From Nocardia neocaledoniensis (GTDB taxonomy: Bacteria; Actinomycetota; Actinomycetes; Mycobacteriales; Mycobacteriaceae): DNA of 64,000 nt. Below the pieces are notes generated by a model. The model had not been told where the DNA came from. It made no database searches and worked only from the letters and a program-made list of their open reading frames with translations. The stretch covers positions 248,001 through 312,000 of the forward strand of contig NZ_QGTL01000004.1 in assembly GCF_003182135.1 (NCBI RefSeq). Direction: 5' to 3'. This document shows positions 53,408 through 61,802 of the stretch, one piece after another. The position numbers and the translations under genes are program-made. Numbering within the stretch: the first letter of the stretch is position 1; each line of letters opens with the position of its first letter.

Positions 53408-53432
53408 TAAACGTTCGTTTACAACGATCGTT
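53408..53432. promoter_or_regulatory. Candidate TetR operator
   Basis: TAAACG-TT-CGTTTA (53408-53421) is an inverted repeat with a two-base spacer, followed at 53423 by the palindrome AACGATCGTT. The overlapping TAAACG/AACGATC half-sites lie between the divergent starts of tetR and the ABC ATPase gene, as expected for a shared operator. Confidence 0.6.
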
Positions 53433-53454
53433 TACCCAACCGAAGGGGAAGCCC

Positions 53455-54228
53455 ATGCACACCACCACTTCGAGCCCGCCGGTCCTGCGGCTGCGCGGGC
53501 TGCGTTGCGAATATCCCGGCGAGAGCGGATCGGTGCACGCGCTGCGTGGCGTCGACCTGGACGTGGCCGCGGGATCGTTCACCGCGATCATGGGCCCGTC
53601 GGGCTCCGGCAAGACCACGTTGCTGCACTGCGCCGCCGGGCTCCAGACGCCGACCTCCGGCCACATCGCCTTCGACGGGCAGCCGCTGGAGGCGATGGAC
53701 CAGACCGAGCTGGCGAAGCTGCGCAGGCGCCGGATCGGCTTCGTCTTCCAGTCGTTCAATCTGCTGCCCGCACTGTCGACGGTCGACAATGTCGAACTGC
53801 CGGTGCGCCTGGACGGGCGACGACCCGACCGCGACCGCACCTTGGCGCTGCTCGCGGGGGTCGGCCTCCGCGAGCGGGCCGGACACCGCCCCGATCAGCT
53901 CTCCGGTGGTCAGCGCCAGCGCGTCGCCATCGCGCGGGCACTGATCACGGACCCCGAGGTGGTGTTCGCGGACGAGCCGACCGGAGCGCTCGATATCCGC
54001 AGTGCCCGTGAGGTTCTCACGCTGCTGCGGAGCCTCGCCGATCAGGGGCAGACTATCATCATGGTCACCCACGACCCGGTCGCGGCCTCCTATTCCGACG
54101 AGGTCCTGTTCCTCGCCGACGGCGCCCTGGTCGACCGGGTCGCGCGGCCCTCGGCGCGGGAGGTCGCGAATCGGATGGCCGTGCTGGTCGAATCGGCCGA
54201 GCGGGCCGCGGAGGTGCGGACGCGATGA
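53455..54228 (+). CDS. ABC transporter ATPase (MacB/LolD type)
   Basis: A 257-residue ABC ATPase. Walker A GPSGSGKTT near residue 45, signature LSGGQRQRVAIARAL near 150, Walker B VVFADEPTGALD near 170, H-loop THDPVAASY near 207. Start ATG 53455 with GAAGGGGAAG before it. ATGA overlap with the permease. This class drives FtsX-type permeases for export or mechanotransmission, often of antimicrobial peptides. Regulated by the divergent TetR. Confidence 0.93.
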   Translation: MHTTTSSPPVLRLRGLRCEYPGESGSVHALRGVDLDVAAGSFTAIMGPSGSGKTTLLHCAAGLQTPTSGHIAFDGQPLEAMDQTELAKLRRRRIGFVFQSFNLLPALSTVDNVELPVRLDGRRPDRDRTLALLAGVGLRERAGHRPDQLSGGQRQRVAIARALITDPEVVFADEPTGALDIRSAREVLTLLRSLADQGQTIIMVTHDPVAASYSDEVLFLADGALVDRVARPSAREVANRMAVLVESAERAAEVRTR

Positions 54229-55538
54229 TCGGCCTGGTTCTGCGCTCGTTCGCGCATCATCGCGCTTCCGTGATCACCACCGGGGTCGTCGCGGCGGCCG
54301 GGACGGCACTGGTCACCGCCATGGCGGGACTGCTCGGCACCGGTCTCGCCGCGGACACCCCGGCCGATCGGGACTTTCTCGTGCTGTTCCCGCTCATCCT
54401 CGGCGGGTGGGTGCTGGCGATCGTCCTGTTCGCCATGGTCTCGACGATCGGGGTAGCCATGCAGGGGCGCGCCGGGGAGATCGCGGGACTGCGGCTCGTC
54501 GGCGCGACGCCGTCGCAGGTGCGGCGGATGGTTGTCGCCGAGACCGCCGTGGTGGGGCTCGTCGCGGCGCTGCCCGGCCTCGGCGGCGGGCAACTGCTCG
54601 GCGCGGGACTGCTGGCGGGTATCCGCGCGGGCGGCCTCGTCGAGGATTCGACGGGGTATTCGCCCGGAGTGACCTTGCCGCTGGTCGGGGCCGCGCTGAT
54701 GCTCGTCGCCGGCATCGCCGCGGCCTGGATCGGCAGTCGCGCCGTCGCCTCGCGCAGCCCGGTCGGGGAACCATCGCGGACGCGTGCTCGCCCGGGCCGC
54801 GCCCGACCGATCGCGGCGGCGGCGCTCCTCGTCGCCGGGCTCGCGTCGTCGTTCACCGTCCTCGCCATCGATCCGGCCGATATCTTGACGACCGCGCTCA
54901 CCGGGCCCGGGTGCGTGCTCGTGGCCGTCGGGCTGAGTCTGCTGGCTCCCGAGCTGATCTCGGTGGCGGAGTGGGTTTTCGGGAAGGTGCCGGCCTTGCG
55001 TGCGGGCGCCGCGGGACACCTCGCCGCACTGAATCTCGCCGCGGCCCCGGAGCGGGTGCGGCCCGCGGTCACCTTCCTGACGCTGTTCATCGGCGTCGCC
55101 GCGGGGACCCTGTCCATGCAGGGCATCGAGAATCAGTACGGTGCCGCGGGTGGCGAAGGGCAGCTCATGGCCGCGATCAACTATCTGGTGGTCGCTCTCA
55201 TCGCGGCGTTCATGGCAATCGCCCTGTCCAACAACCTGATCGCCTCTATCACGCGTCGCCACGCCGAATTCGCCGCTTTGCACCTCATCGGGTCCACGGC
55301 CGGGCAGTCGCGGCGCATGCTCATCGGTGAAACCGCCGCGGCGGTGGCCGTGAGCGCCGTCGTCGGCAGTCTCGGCGCCTTCGCGAGCACCGTGCCGTTC
55401 GCGGTCACCAAGACCGGCGATCCCCTGGCTGCCCTGGCACCGCTGCCGTACGTACTCGTCATCGTCGCGGGTGCCGCCATCACCCTCGGCGTAACGACGC
55501 TGACGGGCGGCCGCGTGATCACGGCGGCCGCCACCTGA
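54225..55538 (+). CDS. FtsX-family ABC permease
   Basis: A 437-residue permease with FtsX domains and about eight transmembrane helices; the family's extracytoplasmic loop region is short. EIAGLRLVGATPSQVRRMVVAET and its repeat HAEFAALHLIGSTAGQSRRMLIGETA mark the two FtsX halves. Start overlaps the ATPase stop. The substrate is not evident. Confidence 0.9.
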   Translation: MIGLVLRSFAHHRASVITTGVVAAAGTALVTAMAGLLGTGLAADTPADRDFLVLFPLILGGWVLAIVLFAMVSTIGVAMQGRAGEIAGLRLVGATPSQVRRMVVAETAVVGLVAALPGLGGGQLLGAGLLAGIRAGGLVEDSTGYSPGVTLPLVGAALMLVAGIAAAWIGSRAVASRSPVGEPSRTRARPGRARPIAAAALLVAGLASSFTVLAIDPADILTTALTGPGCVLVAVGLSLLAPELISVAEWVFGKVPALRAGAAGHLAALNLAAAPERVRPAVTFLTLFIGVAAGTLSMQGIENQYGAAGGEGQLMAAINYLVVALIAAFMAIALSNNLIASITRRHAEFAALHLIGSTAGQSRRMLIGETAAAVAVSAVVGSLGAFASTVPFAVTKTGDPLAALAPLPYVLVIVAGAAITLGVTTLTGGRVITAAAT

Positions 55539-55578
55539 TCGGCGCACGCCGCGAACCTTTCGGGGGCAAGCTGTTTCG

Positions 55579-57075
55579 ATGAGCCAGTTCACCGAGATAC
55601 GCACTGTCCCCGGAACGGTGCGGGGCAGCTGGGAAGGCGGCGTCGCCGTCTTTCGCGGCATTCCGTTCGCGCAACCACCGGTCGGGTCGCTCCGCTTCCG
55701 GGCTCCCGTGGCAGTTCTTCCGTGGTCGGGCACCCGCGACGCGCTGGCGTTCGGGCCGTCGGTTCCGCAAGCGGGACAGACGGGTTCGGTGATGACGTCG
55801 ACCACCCGGGTACCGACAGACGGGTCGGCGGAGTGTCTGACACTCAATGTCTGGACGCCCGACCTCGGCTCCGCCGCACTGCCGGTGATGGTGTGGATTC
55901 AGGGCGGGACCTATCTCGAAAACCACACCTCGAACCCGCATTACGACGGCGCGCTGCTCGCTCGGTCCGGCGTCGTGGTGGTGAGCATGAACTACCGGGT
56001 CGGCCTCGATGGGTTCGGACATATCGCCGGCGCGCCGGACAACCGAGGGATTCTGGACCAGATCGCCGCCCTGCGATGGGTCAGGGACAACATCGCCGCG
56101 TTCGGCGGCGATCCCGCCAGGGTGACCGTCTTCGGTCAGTCAGCCGGCGGAGCCTGCGTGGCCGCGCTGCTCACGATGCCGAGCGCGCGCGGACTGTTCG
56201 GGCGGGCGATCTGCCAGAGCATGCCGGGCACCTACTTCTCCCAGCGGCTCGCCGCCGCCGTCACCGCGGCGATCGCCGGCGAGGTCGGCGCGCGAGCCGA
56301 TCTCGATGACCTCGCGCGGCACTCGCCCCGCGCGCTGACCGCGGCGACCGCGGCCGTCCTGGCGAAGATGCCGCGATTCGCCGAGTCCTGGGGACCGATG
56401 GCGTTGACGCCGACACCATTCTCGCCGGTCGTCGACGGACTCGTGCTCCCGGACGCACCGTGGCGCGCGCTGGCGGGCGGGGCGGCCCGCGGTATCGACC
56501 TGCTCGTCGGGCACACCCGTGACGAGTTCCGGCTCTACACCTCGCGGCCGGGCACCGAAACAGTCGACCCCTTCGACCATCTCTCGCCCGGCGCGGATCT
56601 TCGCGATGCCTACGCGGCGGCCTATCCCGACGCCTCCACCGCACAGCGGCGGGAAATCCTCAACGCGGACTGGCTCTTCCGCATGCCGAGCGTGCATCTG
56701 GCCGAGTCCGCGCGGGCGGGCGGCGGACGCGCGTGGATGTATGAACTGCGCTGGAGTTTCAGCTCCGAGCAGGGCGCCTCCCACTGCCTCGATTTCCTGC
56801 TCCTCTTCGGCACCCTCGGCGCCGAAGAGATCCGCCGCCACCGCGCCGCGCACCCGGGCGCCGCCGACGAGGTCAGCGGCGTGTCCCGGGCTCTGCGCGC
56901 CGACTGGGTGGAATTCGCCACGACGGGCGAACCCGGCTGGGATCCCTACACGCCACAGGGTCGCAGCACGCAGATCTACGACGCGACCGCCACCGTCAGC
57001 CCCTACCCGGAGGAACGTTCCAGGAGAATCTGGAGCGCCCACCGGTTCGGCACGTTGGACCTGCTGTCCGGGTAG
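55579..57075 (+). CDS. Type B carboxylesterase/lipase family protein
   Basis: A 498-residue alpha/beta hydrolase of the carboxylesterase B family. The nucleophile elbow is GQSAGGAC (Ser near residue 190), the oxyanion region IQGGTYLEN (near 110), the acid HTRDEFRLY (near 314) and the base GASHCLDFLL (near 398). No signal peptide, so cytoplasmic. The first residues FTEIRTVPGTVRGSWEGG are the usual start. Acts on ester substrates; physiological substrate unknown. Confidence 0.9.
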   Translation: MSQFTEIRTVPGTVRGSWEGGVAVFRGIPFAQPPVGSLRFRAPVAVLPWSGTRDALAFGPSVPQAGQTGSVMTSTTRVPTDGSAECLTLNVWTPDLGSAALPVMVWIQGGTYLENHTSNPHYDGALLARSGVVVVSMNYRVGLDGFGHIAGAPDNRGILDQIAALRWVRDNIAAFGGDPARVTVFGQSAGGACVAALLTMPSARGLFGRAICQSMPGTYFSQRLAAAVTAAIAGEVGARADLDDLARHSPRALTAATAAVLAKMPRFAESWGPMALTPTPFSPVVDGLVLPDAPWRALAGGAARGIDLLVGHTRDEFRLYTSRPGTETVDPFDHLSPGADLRDAYAAAYPDASTAQRREILNADWLFRMPSVHLAESARAGGGRAWMYELRWSFSSEQGASHCLDFLLLFGTLGAEEIRRHRAAHPGAADEVSGVSRALRADWVEFATTGEPGWDPYTPQGRSTQIYDATATVSPYPEERSRRIWSAHRFGTLDLLSG

Positions 57076-57113
57076 AACCCCGCGCTGGCCGCTGAGTCCG
57101 TGTGCCGCGCCGG

Positions 57114-57539
57114 TCAGTCGAGAACCGCGTAGGCCTCCACTTCCACGAGGACGTCGGGCTCGAAGAGGTAGTCGACGCCGATGGCGGACAGGGGTGGGAG
57201 CGGATCGGGCAGCGCGAGTTCCTCGGCCACCTGGTTGATGCCGTCGAGGAACTCGGGGTACTTGTCGGGGGTCCAGTTCGTGACGAAGAAGCGGAGCCGG
57301 ACGACGTCGGCGAAGGACGCGCCGGCGCCGGCCAGGCCGCGGGCGGTGTTGCGGAGGGCGCATGCCAGCTGACCGGCGAGGTCGCCCGGTGCGACGGGGT
57401 TGCCTTCCGCGTCGCGCGCGATCTGCCCGGCGACGTGCACGTGCCGGGCACCGGTGCTGATCGAGACATGGTGGTACGGAACGGGACCGAACATGTTCGG
57501 CGGGGTCATGAGCTGCACGGACAAGGGGGTTCCCTTCAC
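57114..57539 (-). CDS. RidA family protein
   Basis: A 141-residue RidA/YjgF-type protein with VHVAGQIARDAEGN, RNTARGLAGAGASFADVVRLRFFVTNW and the ending VLVEVEAYAVLD. RidA members deaminate reactive enamines or imines, but the key Arg and Glu contexts vary and some members lack this activity. GTG 57539 (ATG 57509 is possible). Divergent from an HxlR regulator, which may control it. Confidence 0.88.
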   Translation of the reverse strand: MKGTPLSVQLMTPPNMFGPVPYHHVSISTGARHVHVAGQIARDAEGNPVAPGDLAGQLACALRNTARGLAGAGASFADVVRLRFFVTNWTPDKYPEFLDGINQVAEELALPDPLPPLSAIGVDYLFEPDVLVEVEAYAVLD

Positions 57540-57602
57540 TGTCGGACTAGGTATCCGATGTATACGTGGTATTCGAAGGGCACTTCAACGAGACTAGGTG
57601 TC

Positions 57603-57971
57603 ATGCAGGAAACCGAGGACACCCCGCAGCTCACCGCACGGCACCGTGAGCTGCTGGATCAGATGCTCGACAAGTGGTCGCTGCAGATCATGGAGGCGCT
57701 GTGCGATCAGCCGCTGCGGTTCAACGAGCTGCGCCGGGCTGTCCCGGTGGTGACGCAGAAGTCGCTCACCACGGCGCTGCGGCGGCTCGAGCGCAACGGG
57801 ATGGTCGAGCGGGTGGTGATCCAGACCCGCCCGGTCGCCGTCGAATACCGGATCTCGCCTGTCGGCCGGACCCTGCAGGGGCTCATCGACGCGCTGCTGC
57901 TGTGGACCGCCGACACGCTTCCGGAGGTCGAGCTGGCCAGGGCCAGGTTCGACGAATCGCAACTCGCGTAG
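57603..57971 (+). CDS. HxlR family regulator
   Basis: A 122-residue winged-helix protein with the HxlR pattern DKWSLQIMEALCDQPLRFNELRRAV and LTTALRRLERNGMVERVV. No cysteine lies in the usual sensing position, so it may sense something other than disulfide stress. ATG 57603 fits the family start. Divergent from the RidA gene; the 63-base gap includes GTATAC. Confidence 0.88.
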   Translation: MQETEDTPQLTARHRELLDQMLDKWSLQIMEALCDQPLRFNELRRAVPVVTQKSLTTALRRLERNGMVERVVIQTRPVAVEYRISPVGRTLQGLIDALLLWTADTLPEVELARARFDESQLA

Positions 57972-58008
57972 GCGCCCTCGCTACCATCGCCGGTGAGATC
58001 GGAAGAGG

Positions 58009-58539
58009 GTGGGGATGAGTAGCAGGCCGTTGTTCAGTTCGATGGTGCCGCTGTACTGGCTGGTCTCGACGGCCGCGGTGGTCGCCTATTTCACCGTGAC
58101 GATGGACATCGCGTTCCGGCTGGCGCGGTGGTCCGGCAACGATGCCGCCGTGGTGTTCGCCCTGCTGGGCAGCCTGCTGTTCGGGCTGATCACGTGGCCC
58201 TTCGTGCTCGCGCTCGGTTGGTGGGCACGGCGGGCGTATCTGCGCCGGTACGCGACCCCGGTGACCGCGCGGGTGACCGAGCTCCGGCACCGCGTCGTCC
58301 ACCCGACCAACAACGTCATCTCCTTCCACCACGTGAAGATCGCGGTGGAATTCGTCCATCCCGCAACGGGAGTCACGCGCTCGATGAGCAAGGAGTTCGC
58401 GTTCAACCAGTTCCGCCGGCGAACGGCCGAACGCCTGGTGGAGCGCTCGCCGGTGGGTGCGGAGCTGCCGCTGCTCGTGCGCGGCCGCGCGGCCGGGTAC
58501 GACGTGCCGGAACGGCCGCGATGGGCCGACATCTGGTGA
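58009..58539 (+). CDS. Membrane protein with DUF3592-like domain
   Basis: A 176-residue protein with two N-terminal transmembrane helices (about residues 14-36 and 46-70) and a cytoplasmic C-terminal beta-rich domain (TARVTELRHRVVHPTNNVISF). It resembles DUF3592-type proteins. GTG 58009 with GAAGAGG upstream, or ATG 58015. Stand-alone gene of unknown role. Confidence 0.6.
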   Translation: MGMSSRPLFSSMVPLYWLVSTAAVVAYFTVTMDIAFRLARWSGNDAAVVFALLGSLLFGLITWPFVLALGWWARRAYLRRYATPVTARVTELRHRVVHPTNNVISFHHVKIAVEFVHPATGVTRSMSKEFAFNQFRRRTAERLVERSPVGAELPLLVRGRAAGYDVPERPRWADIW

Positions 58540-58645
58540 GCGGGCGCGGTGTCAGCGCGGGCGTCAGGGACGTGTCAGGTCCGTGTCAGCGCGGGGCGTG
58601 AGAGTACTCGCATTCACCGAGTACGAACCGAGGAGCTGATCGCGA

Positions 58646-59458
58646 ATGTCCGCACTGCACACCGCTTCCGACCACACCACCTGGACCGGCACGGTCGCCG
58701 TGGACGACACCGCGCTGGCCGTCACCGACACCGGCGGCGACGGGATCCCGGTGGTCTACCTCAACGGCCAGTTCGCGACGCAGGGGTACTGGCGCAAGAC
58801 CATCGCCGAACTCGGTCCCGGGTTCCGGCACATCACCTTCGACGAGCGGGCGCGCGGCCGCAAGTCCGGGACCTCGGCCGATTATTCGTTCGAGGCCGCC
58901 GTGCGGGATGTCGACGCGGTGCTCGCCGCCCGCGGCGTCGATCGGGCGCTGGTCGTCGGCTGGTCCTACGGGGCTGTCGTCGGGGCGCACTGGGCGCGCA
59001 GGAATCCGGAGCGCGCGATCGGCGCGGTCCTCGTCGACGGCGCGTTCCCCTACGACTGGCTCGACGACGCGATGGAGCAGCGGATCCGCACGCTGTTCAA
59101 GCGGCTGAGCCCGCTCATGCCGCTGCTGCGCCCGACCGGGCTCGTCCCGCGCATGAACGCCGCGCAGCAGGCCGAGAGCAATATCGAGCTCGGCGAGCTC
59201 TCGCGGGAGAGCGCGCTCGGTCCCGTGCTCGACGCGATCACCGTCCCGGTGCGGTACGTGGTGGCCTCGGGCACCTCGTTCGGCAGCAAGAAGGACGAGC
59301 AGGAGAAGATTCGGAGCGGCCTGGACGCGGCGACCACGCGCAATCCGAACATCCGGATCGGCGCGAAGGTTCCGAGCAACCACGGCGCCATCCTGCGCAA
59401 GGACTTTCGTGCCATCGCCGATTCGGTCCGGGAAGTCGCCGGGCTGGACGCCGGGTAG
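58646..59458 (+). CDS. Alpha/beta hydrolase
   Basis: A 270-residue alpha/beta hydrolase. Nucleophile elbow GWSYGA (Ser about residue 112), preceded by FDERARGRKSG near 75; catalytic His likely in PSNHGAIL near 251. No signal peptide. Members include esterases and epoxide hydrolases; substrate cannot be read from sequence. GAGGAG precedes the ATG at 58646. Convergent with the methyltransferase. Confidence 0.88.
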   Translation: MSALHTASDHTTWTGTVAVDDTALAVTDTGGDGIPVVYLNGQFATQGYWRKTIAELGPGFRHITFDERARGRKSGTSADYSFEAAVRDVDAVLAARGVDRALVVGWSYGAVVGAHWARRNPERAIGAVLVDGAFPYDWLDDAMEQRIRTLFKRLSPLMPLLRPTGLVPRMNAAQQAESNIELGELSRESALGPVLDAITVPVRYVVASGTSFGSKKDEQEKIRSGLDAATTRNPNIRIGAKVPSNHGAILRKDFRAIADSVREVAGLDAG

Positions 59459-59481
59459 GCGAAGCGGGTCCGCGAGCACCC

Positions 59482-60252
59482 CTATGCCCGCGCCAGTTCG
59501 GCCCGCAACTGCAGGAACCGGAACAGCCCCGGACGGCCGACCACCGCTTCGTAGCGGTCGACCACCTCGTCCACGAAGGCGGGCACCTCGGCGGCGGGCA
59601 GGCGGGCGGTCCAGTCCGTGAAGCCGACCGTGCACCAGCCGACGAAGGCGGCGCGGGAACCGAAGTCCCATTCCCGGTCGGTGACGGACTGTTCGGTGAC
59701 CGCGAGGCCGGCGGGCGTCACGATCGCGGGCAGGGCAGCGGGGTCGATGTGGACGTACGGACGGGGGAAGCCGGCAAACGCCGCCGACCAGCGGGGTTCG
59801 CCGGTGACCGCCGTCGCGACGTCCTCGACGCTGGGCCGCGCGCCGTCGCAGACGTACTGCACGAGCACCCGGCCGCCCGGCGCGAGCGCCGCCGCGATAT
59901 CGCGGTACGCGGTCTCCTGGTCGGCGACCCAGTGCAGGGCGTTGAAGGAGACGACGAGGTCGAATTCGGGCGGGAAGGTCATGGTCGTGACATCGCCGAC
60001 CTGGAAGTCGACGTTGGTGAGCTGGTCGTCGGCGGAGCGCGCGACCTCGATCATCCGCGGTGACGGGTCGAGGCCGAGCACGGAACCGCCTGGTGTTCGC
60101 GCCGCGATCAGGCGCGTCACATAGCCGTCGCCACACCCGATGTCGAGCACCCGCTCGGAACCCGTCACCGAGACCGACTCCATCGCGGCGGTGGCCATCG
60201 CGCGCTGGAGCCCGCTGATGTGGGCATAGCCGGCGCCGTCCCAATCGGCCAT
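59482..60252 (-). CDS. Class I SAM-dependent methyltransferase
   Basis: A 256-residue methyltransferase with the SAM motif VLDIGCGDGYVTRLIA near residue 40, motif with Asp LGLDPSPRMI near 62, and FDLVVSFNALHWV near 98, as in Trans-aconitate-methyltransferase-like enzymes. Acceptor not known. It is 3 bases downstream of the serine-hydrolase-like lipoprotein gene, so probably one operon with it. Confidence 0.88.
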   Translation of the reverse strand: MADWDGAGYAHISGLQRAMATAAMESVSVTGSERVLDIGCGDGYVTRLIAARTPGGSVLGLDPSPRMIEVARSADDQLTNVDFQVGDVTTMTFPPEFDLVVSFNALHWVADQETAYRDIAAALAPGGRVLVQYVCDGARPSVEDVATAVTGEPRWSAAFAGFPRPYVHIDPAALPAIVTPAGLAVTEQSVTDREWDFGSRAAFVGWCTVGFTDWTARLPAAEVPAFVDEVVDRYEAVVGRPGLFRFLQLRAELARA

Positions 60253-60255
60253 CGG

Positions 60256-61497
60256 CTACGACCCGCCCTGCGGTGGGGCCTCGCGCTTGACCGGTGGCGC
60301 GTCGTCGGGGGCGAGGTACGCGCCGATCTTGCGGAACAGCGCGTCGCCGCCGTTGGAGTAGCCGCCCGAGGCACTGAACGCCTCGGGCAGATAGGTGACG
60401 GCGACCGCGATCGCGATCTTCTTCGACGGCAGATAGGCGTTCACCGCGGCGCAACCGTAGAACAGCGGGTTCTGATACGACCAGTCACCGGTGAGCCACA
60501 GGCCGAGGCCATAGGTCTGGAAATCGTCGAGCGGTCGGCAATTCACGCAGCCGGGGACCGCCGTCGTCTTGCCGCGCAGATCGGTGGTCGTCATCGCCCG
60601 ATACGACTCCTCGGAGAGCAATTCGCCGCTGCCGATGGCGACGGCGCTGCGCTCCAGATCCCGGATATCGCTGGTCTGGATGGCGCCGTGGCTGAGGGTC
60701 CACGACGGATTCCAGTACGTCGCCTCCTCGTAGAACGGGACGTCGGCCGCGATGCCGAAATATTCGCGGCGTTCGGAGGTGAACGAATGCAGCACCGGCT
60801 CGGGAATGTAGGGGGTGAGGTTCGGGGTGGTGTTCTTCAGGTCGAGCGGGTCGAGGACCTTCTCCTGGAGGGCGTCGGCGAGCGACTTGCCGGTGACCCG
60901 CTCGAGCGCCAGCCCGAGGAGTACGTAATTGGTGTGCGCGTAGGCCCAGTTGGTGCCCGGCTCGAACCACAGCGGATCGTCGATCGCCAGTGCCAGCTGG
61001 TCGCGGGTGGTCCACGCCTTGTACGGGTCGGCATAGGCGATCTCGGCGAACTTCTCGTTACCCAGCACGAAATCGTGGTAGCCCGAGGTCATCTGGGCGA
61101 GTTGACGCAGGTTCACGCGGTCGGCGTTGGGAATGTCGGGCAGGTATTTCGAGAGTTTGTCGTCGAGGCTCAATTTCTTCTCGTCGGCCAGGATCAGCAA
61201 CAGCGTCGAGACATAGGAGATGGCGACGGCGCCGTTGCGGAAATGCATGTCGGTGGTGGCGGGGACACCGGTCATGGATTCGCCACGCGCCTCGGTGACG
61301 ATCTCCTCGCCGTCGATCGTCACGCGCACGATCACCGATTTCAGGTGCGCTTCGCGCATGTAGTCGTCGACGATCTGCATGATCGCCTCGGCCCGTGCGG
61401 GGTCTTCGTGTGTCTGGGCACTCTCGTCCGAGGAGCACGCCGCGGCAAGCACTCCCAGCGTGCAGATCAATGCCAGAACATTCCGGGAAACGGACAT
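60256..61497 (-). CDS. Beta-lactamase-fold lipoprotein with missing SxxK
   Basis: A 413-residue serine-hydrolase-fold protein. The first 21 residues are a signal peptide with lipobox LAAACSS, so it is an anchored lipoprotein. The fold is class C beta-lactamase/PBP-like (MTSGYHDFV, TNYVLLGLALERVTG, GLGLWLTGDW). The nucleophile motif, normally F-R-x-G-S-x-x-K, reads FRNGAVAI: both Ser and Lys are gone. The Tyr-x-Asn-type motif is YAHTN. It is likely a non-enzymatic binding protein or one that works by another mechanism. Confidence 0.85.
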   Translation of the reverse strand: MSVSRNVLALICTLGVLAAACSSDESAQTHEDPARAEAIMQIVDDYMREAHLKSVIVRVTIDGEEIVTEARGESMTGVPATTDMHFRNGAVAISYVSTLLLILADEKKLSLDDKLSKYLPDIPNADRVNLRQLAQMTSGYHDFVLGNEKFAEIAYADPYKAWTTRDQLALAIDDPLWFEPGTNWAYAHTNYVLLGLALERVTGKSLADALQEKVLDPLDLKNTTPNLTPYIPEPVLHSFTSERREYFGIAADVPFYEEATYWNPSWTLSHGAIQTSDIRDLERSAVAIGSGELLSEESYRAMTTTDLRGKTTAVPGCVNCRPLDDFQTYGLGLWLTGDWSYQNPLFYGCAAVNAYLPSKKIAIAVAVTYLPEAFSASGGYSNGGDALFRKIGAYLAPDDAPPVKREAPPQGGS

Positions 61498-61802
61498 CGG
61501 TCACCTTCTTGGATACCAATTCGAACAGGCGGAGATTCGATCGTCCCGAGGACCCGGAAAACGCGGCACAGCGATAGACAATTCTATGGTGCCGCCGGTC
61601 GATCAGTCGATACCCGACGAGCGAGCAACCTCGGGGCGACCCGGGGCCGGTCGCTCCCGGCGCGCTCGCGATCGCGCGGGCGACCCGACGACGACTCCTG
61701 TTCGCCCCAGTAACGATCTCGCGGGGTGCCGCGACAATCCCCGTGACAAACGGCCCGTCGGGGGGCCTGCCCACCTGTAGGTTTTCCGAACGGGATCAGA
61801 CT
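61498..61802. other. Divergent promoter region before the cutinase gene
   Basis: About 300 bases between the leftward lipoprotein and the rightward cutinase gene. A long overlapping frame exists on the minus strand but without ribosome site or known product. No clear palindrome stands out. Confidence 0.4.
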
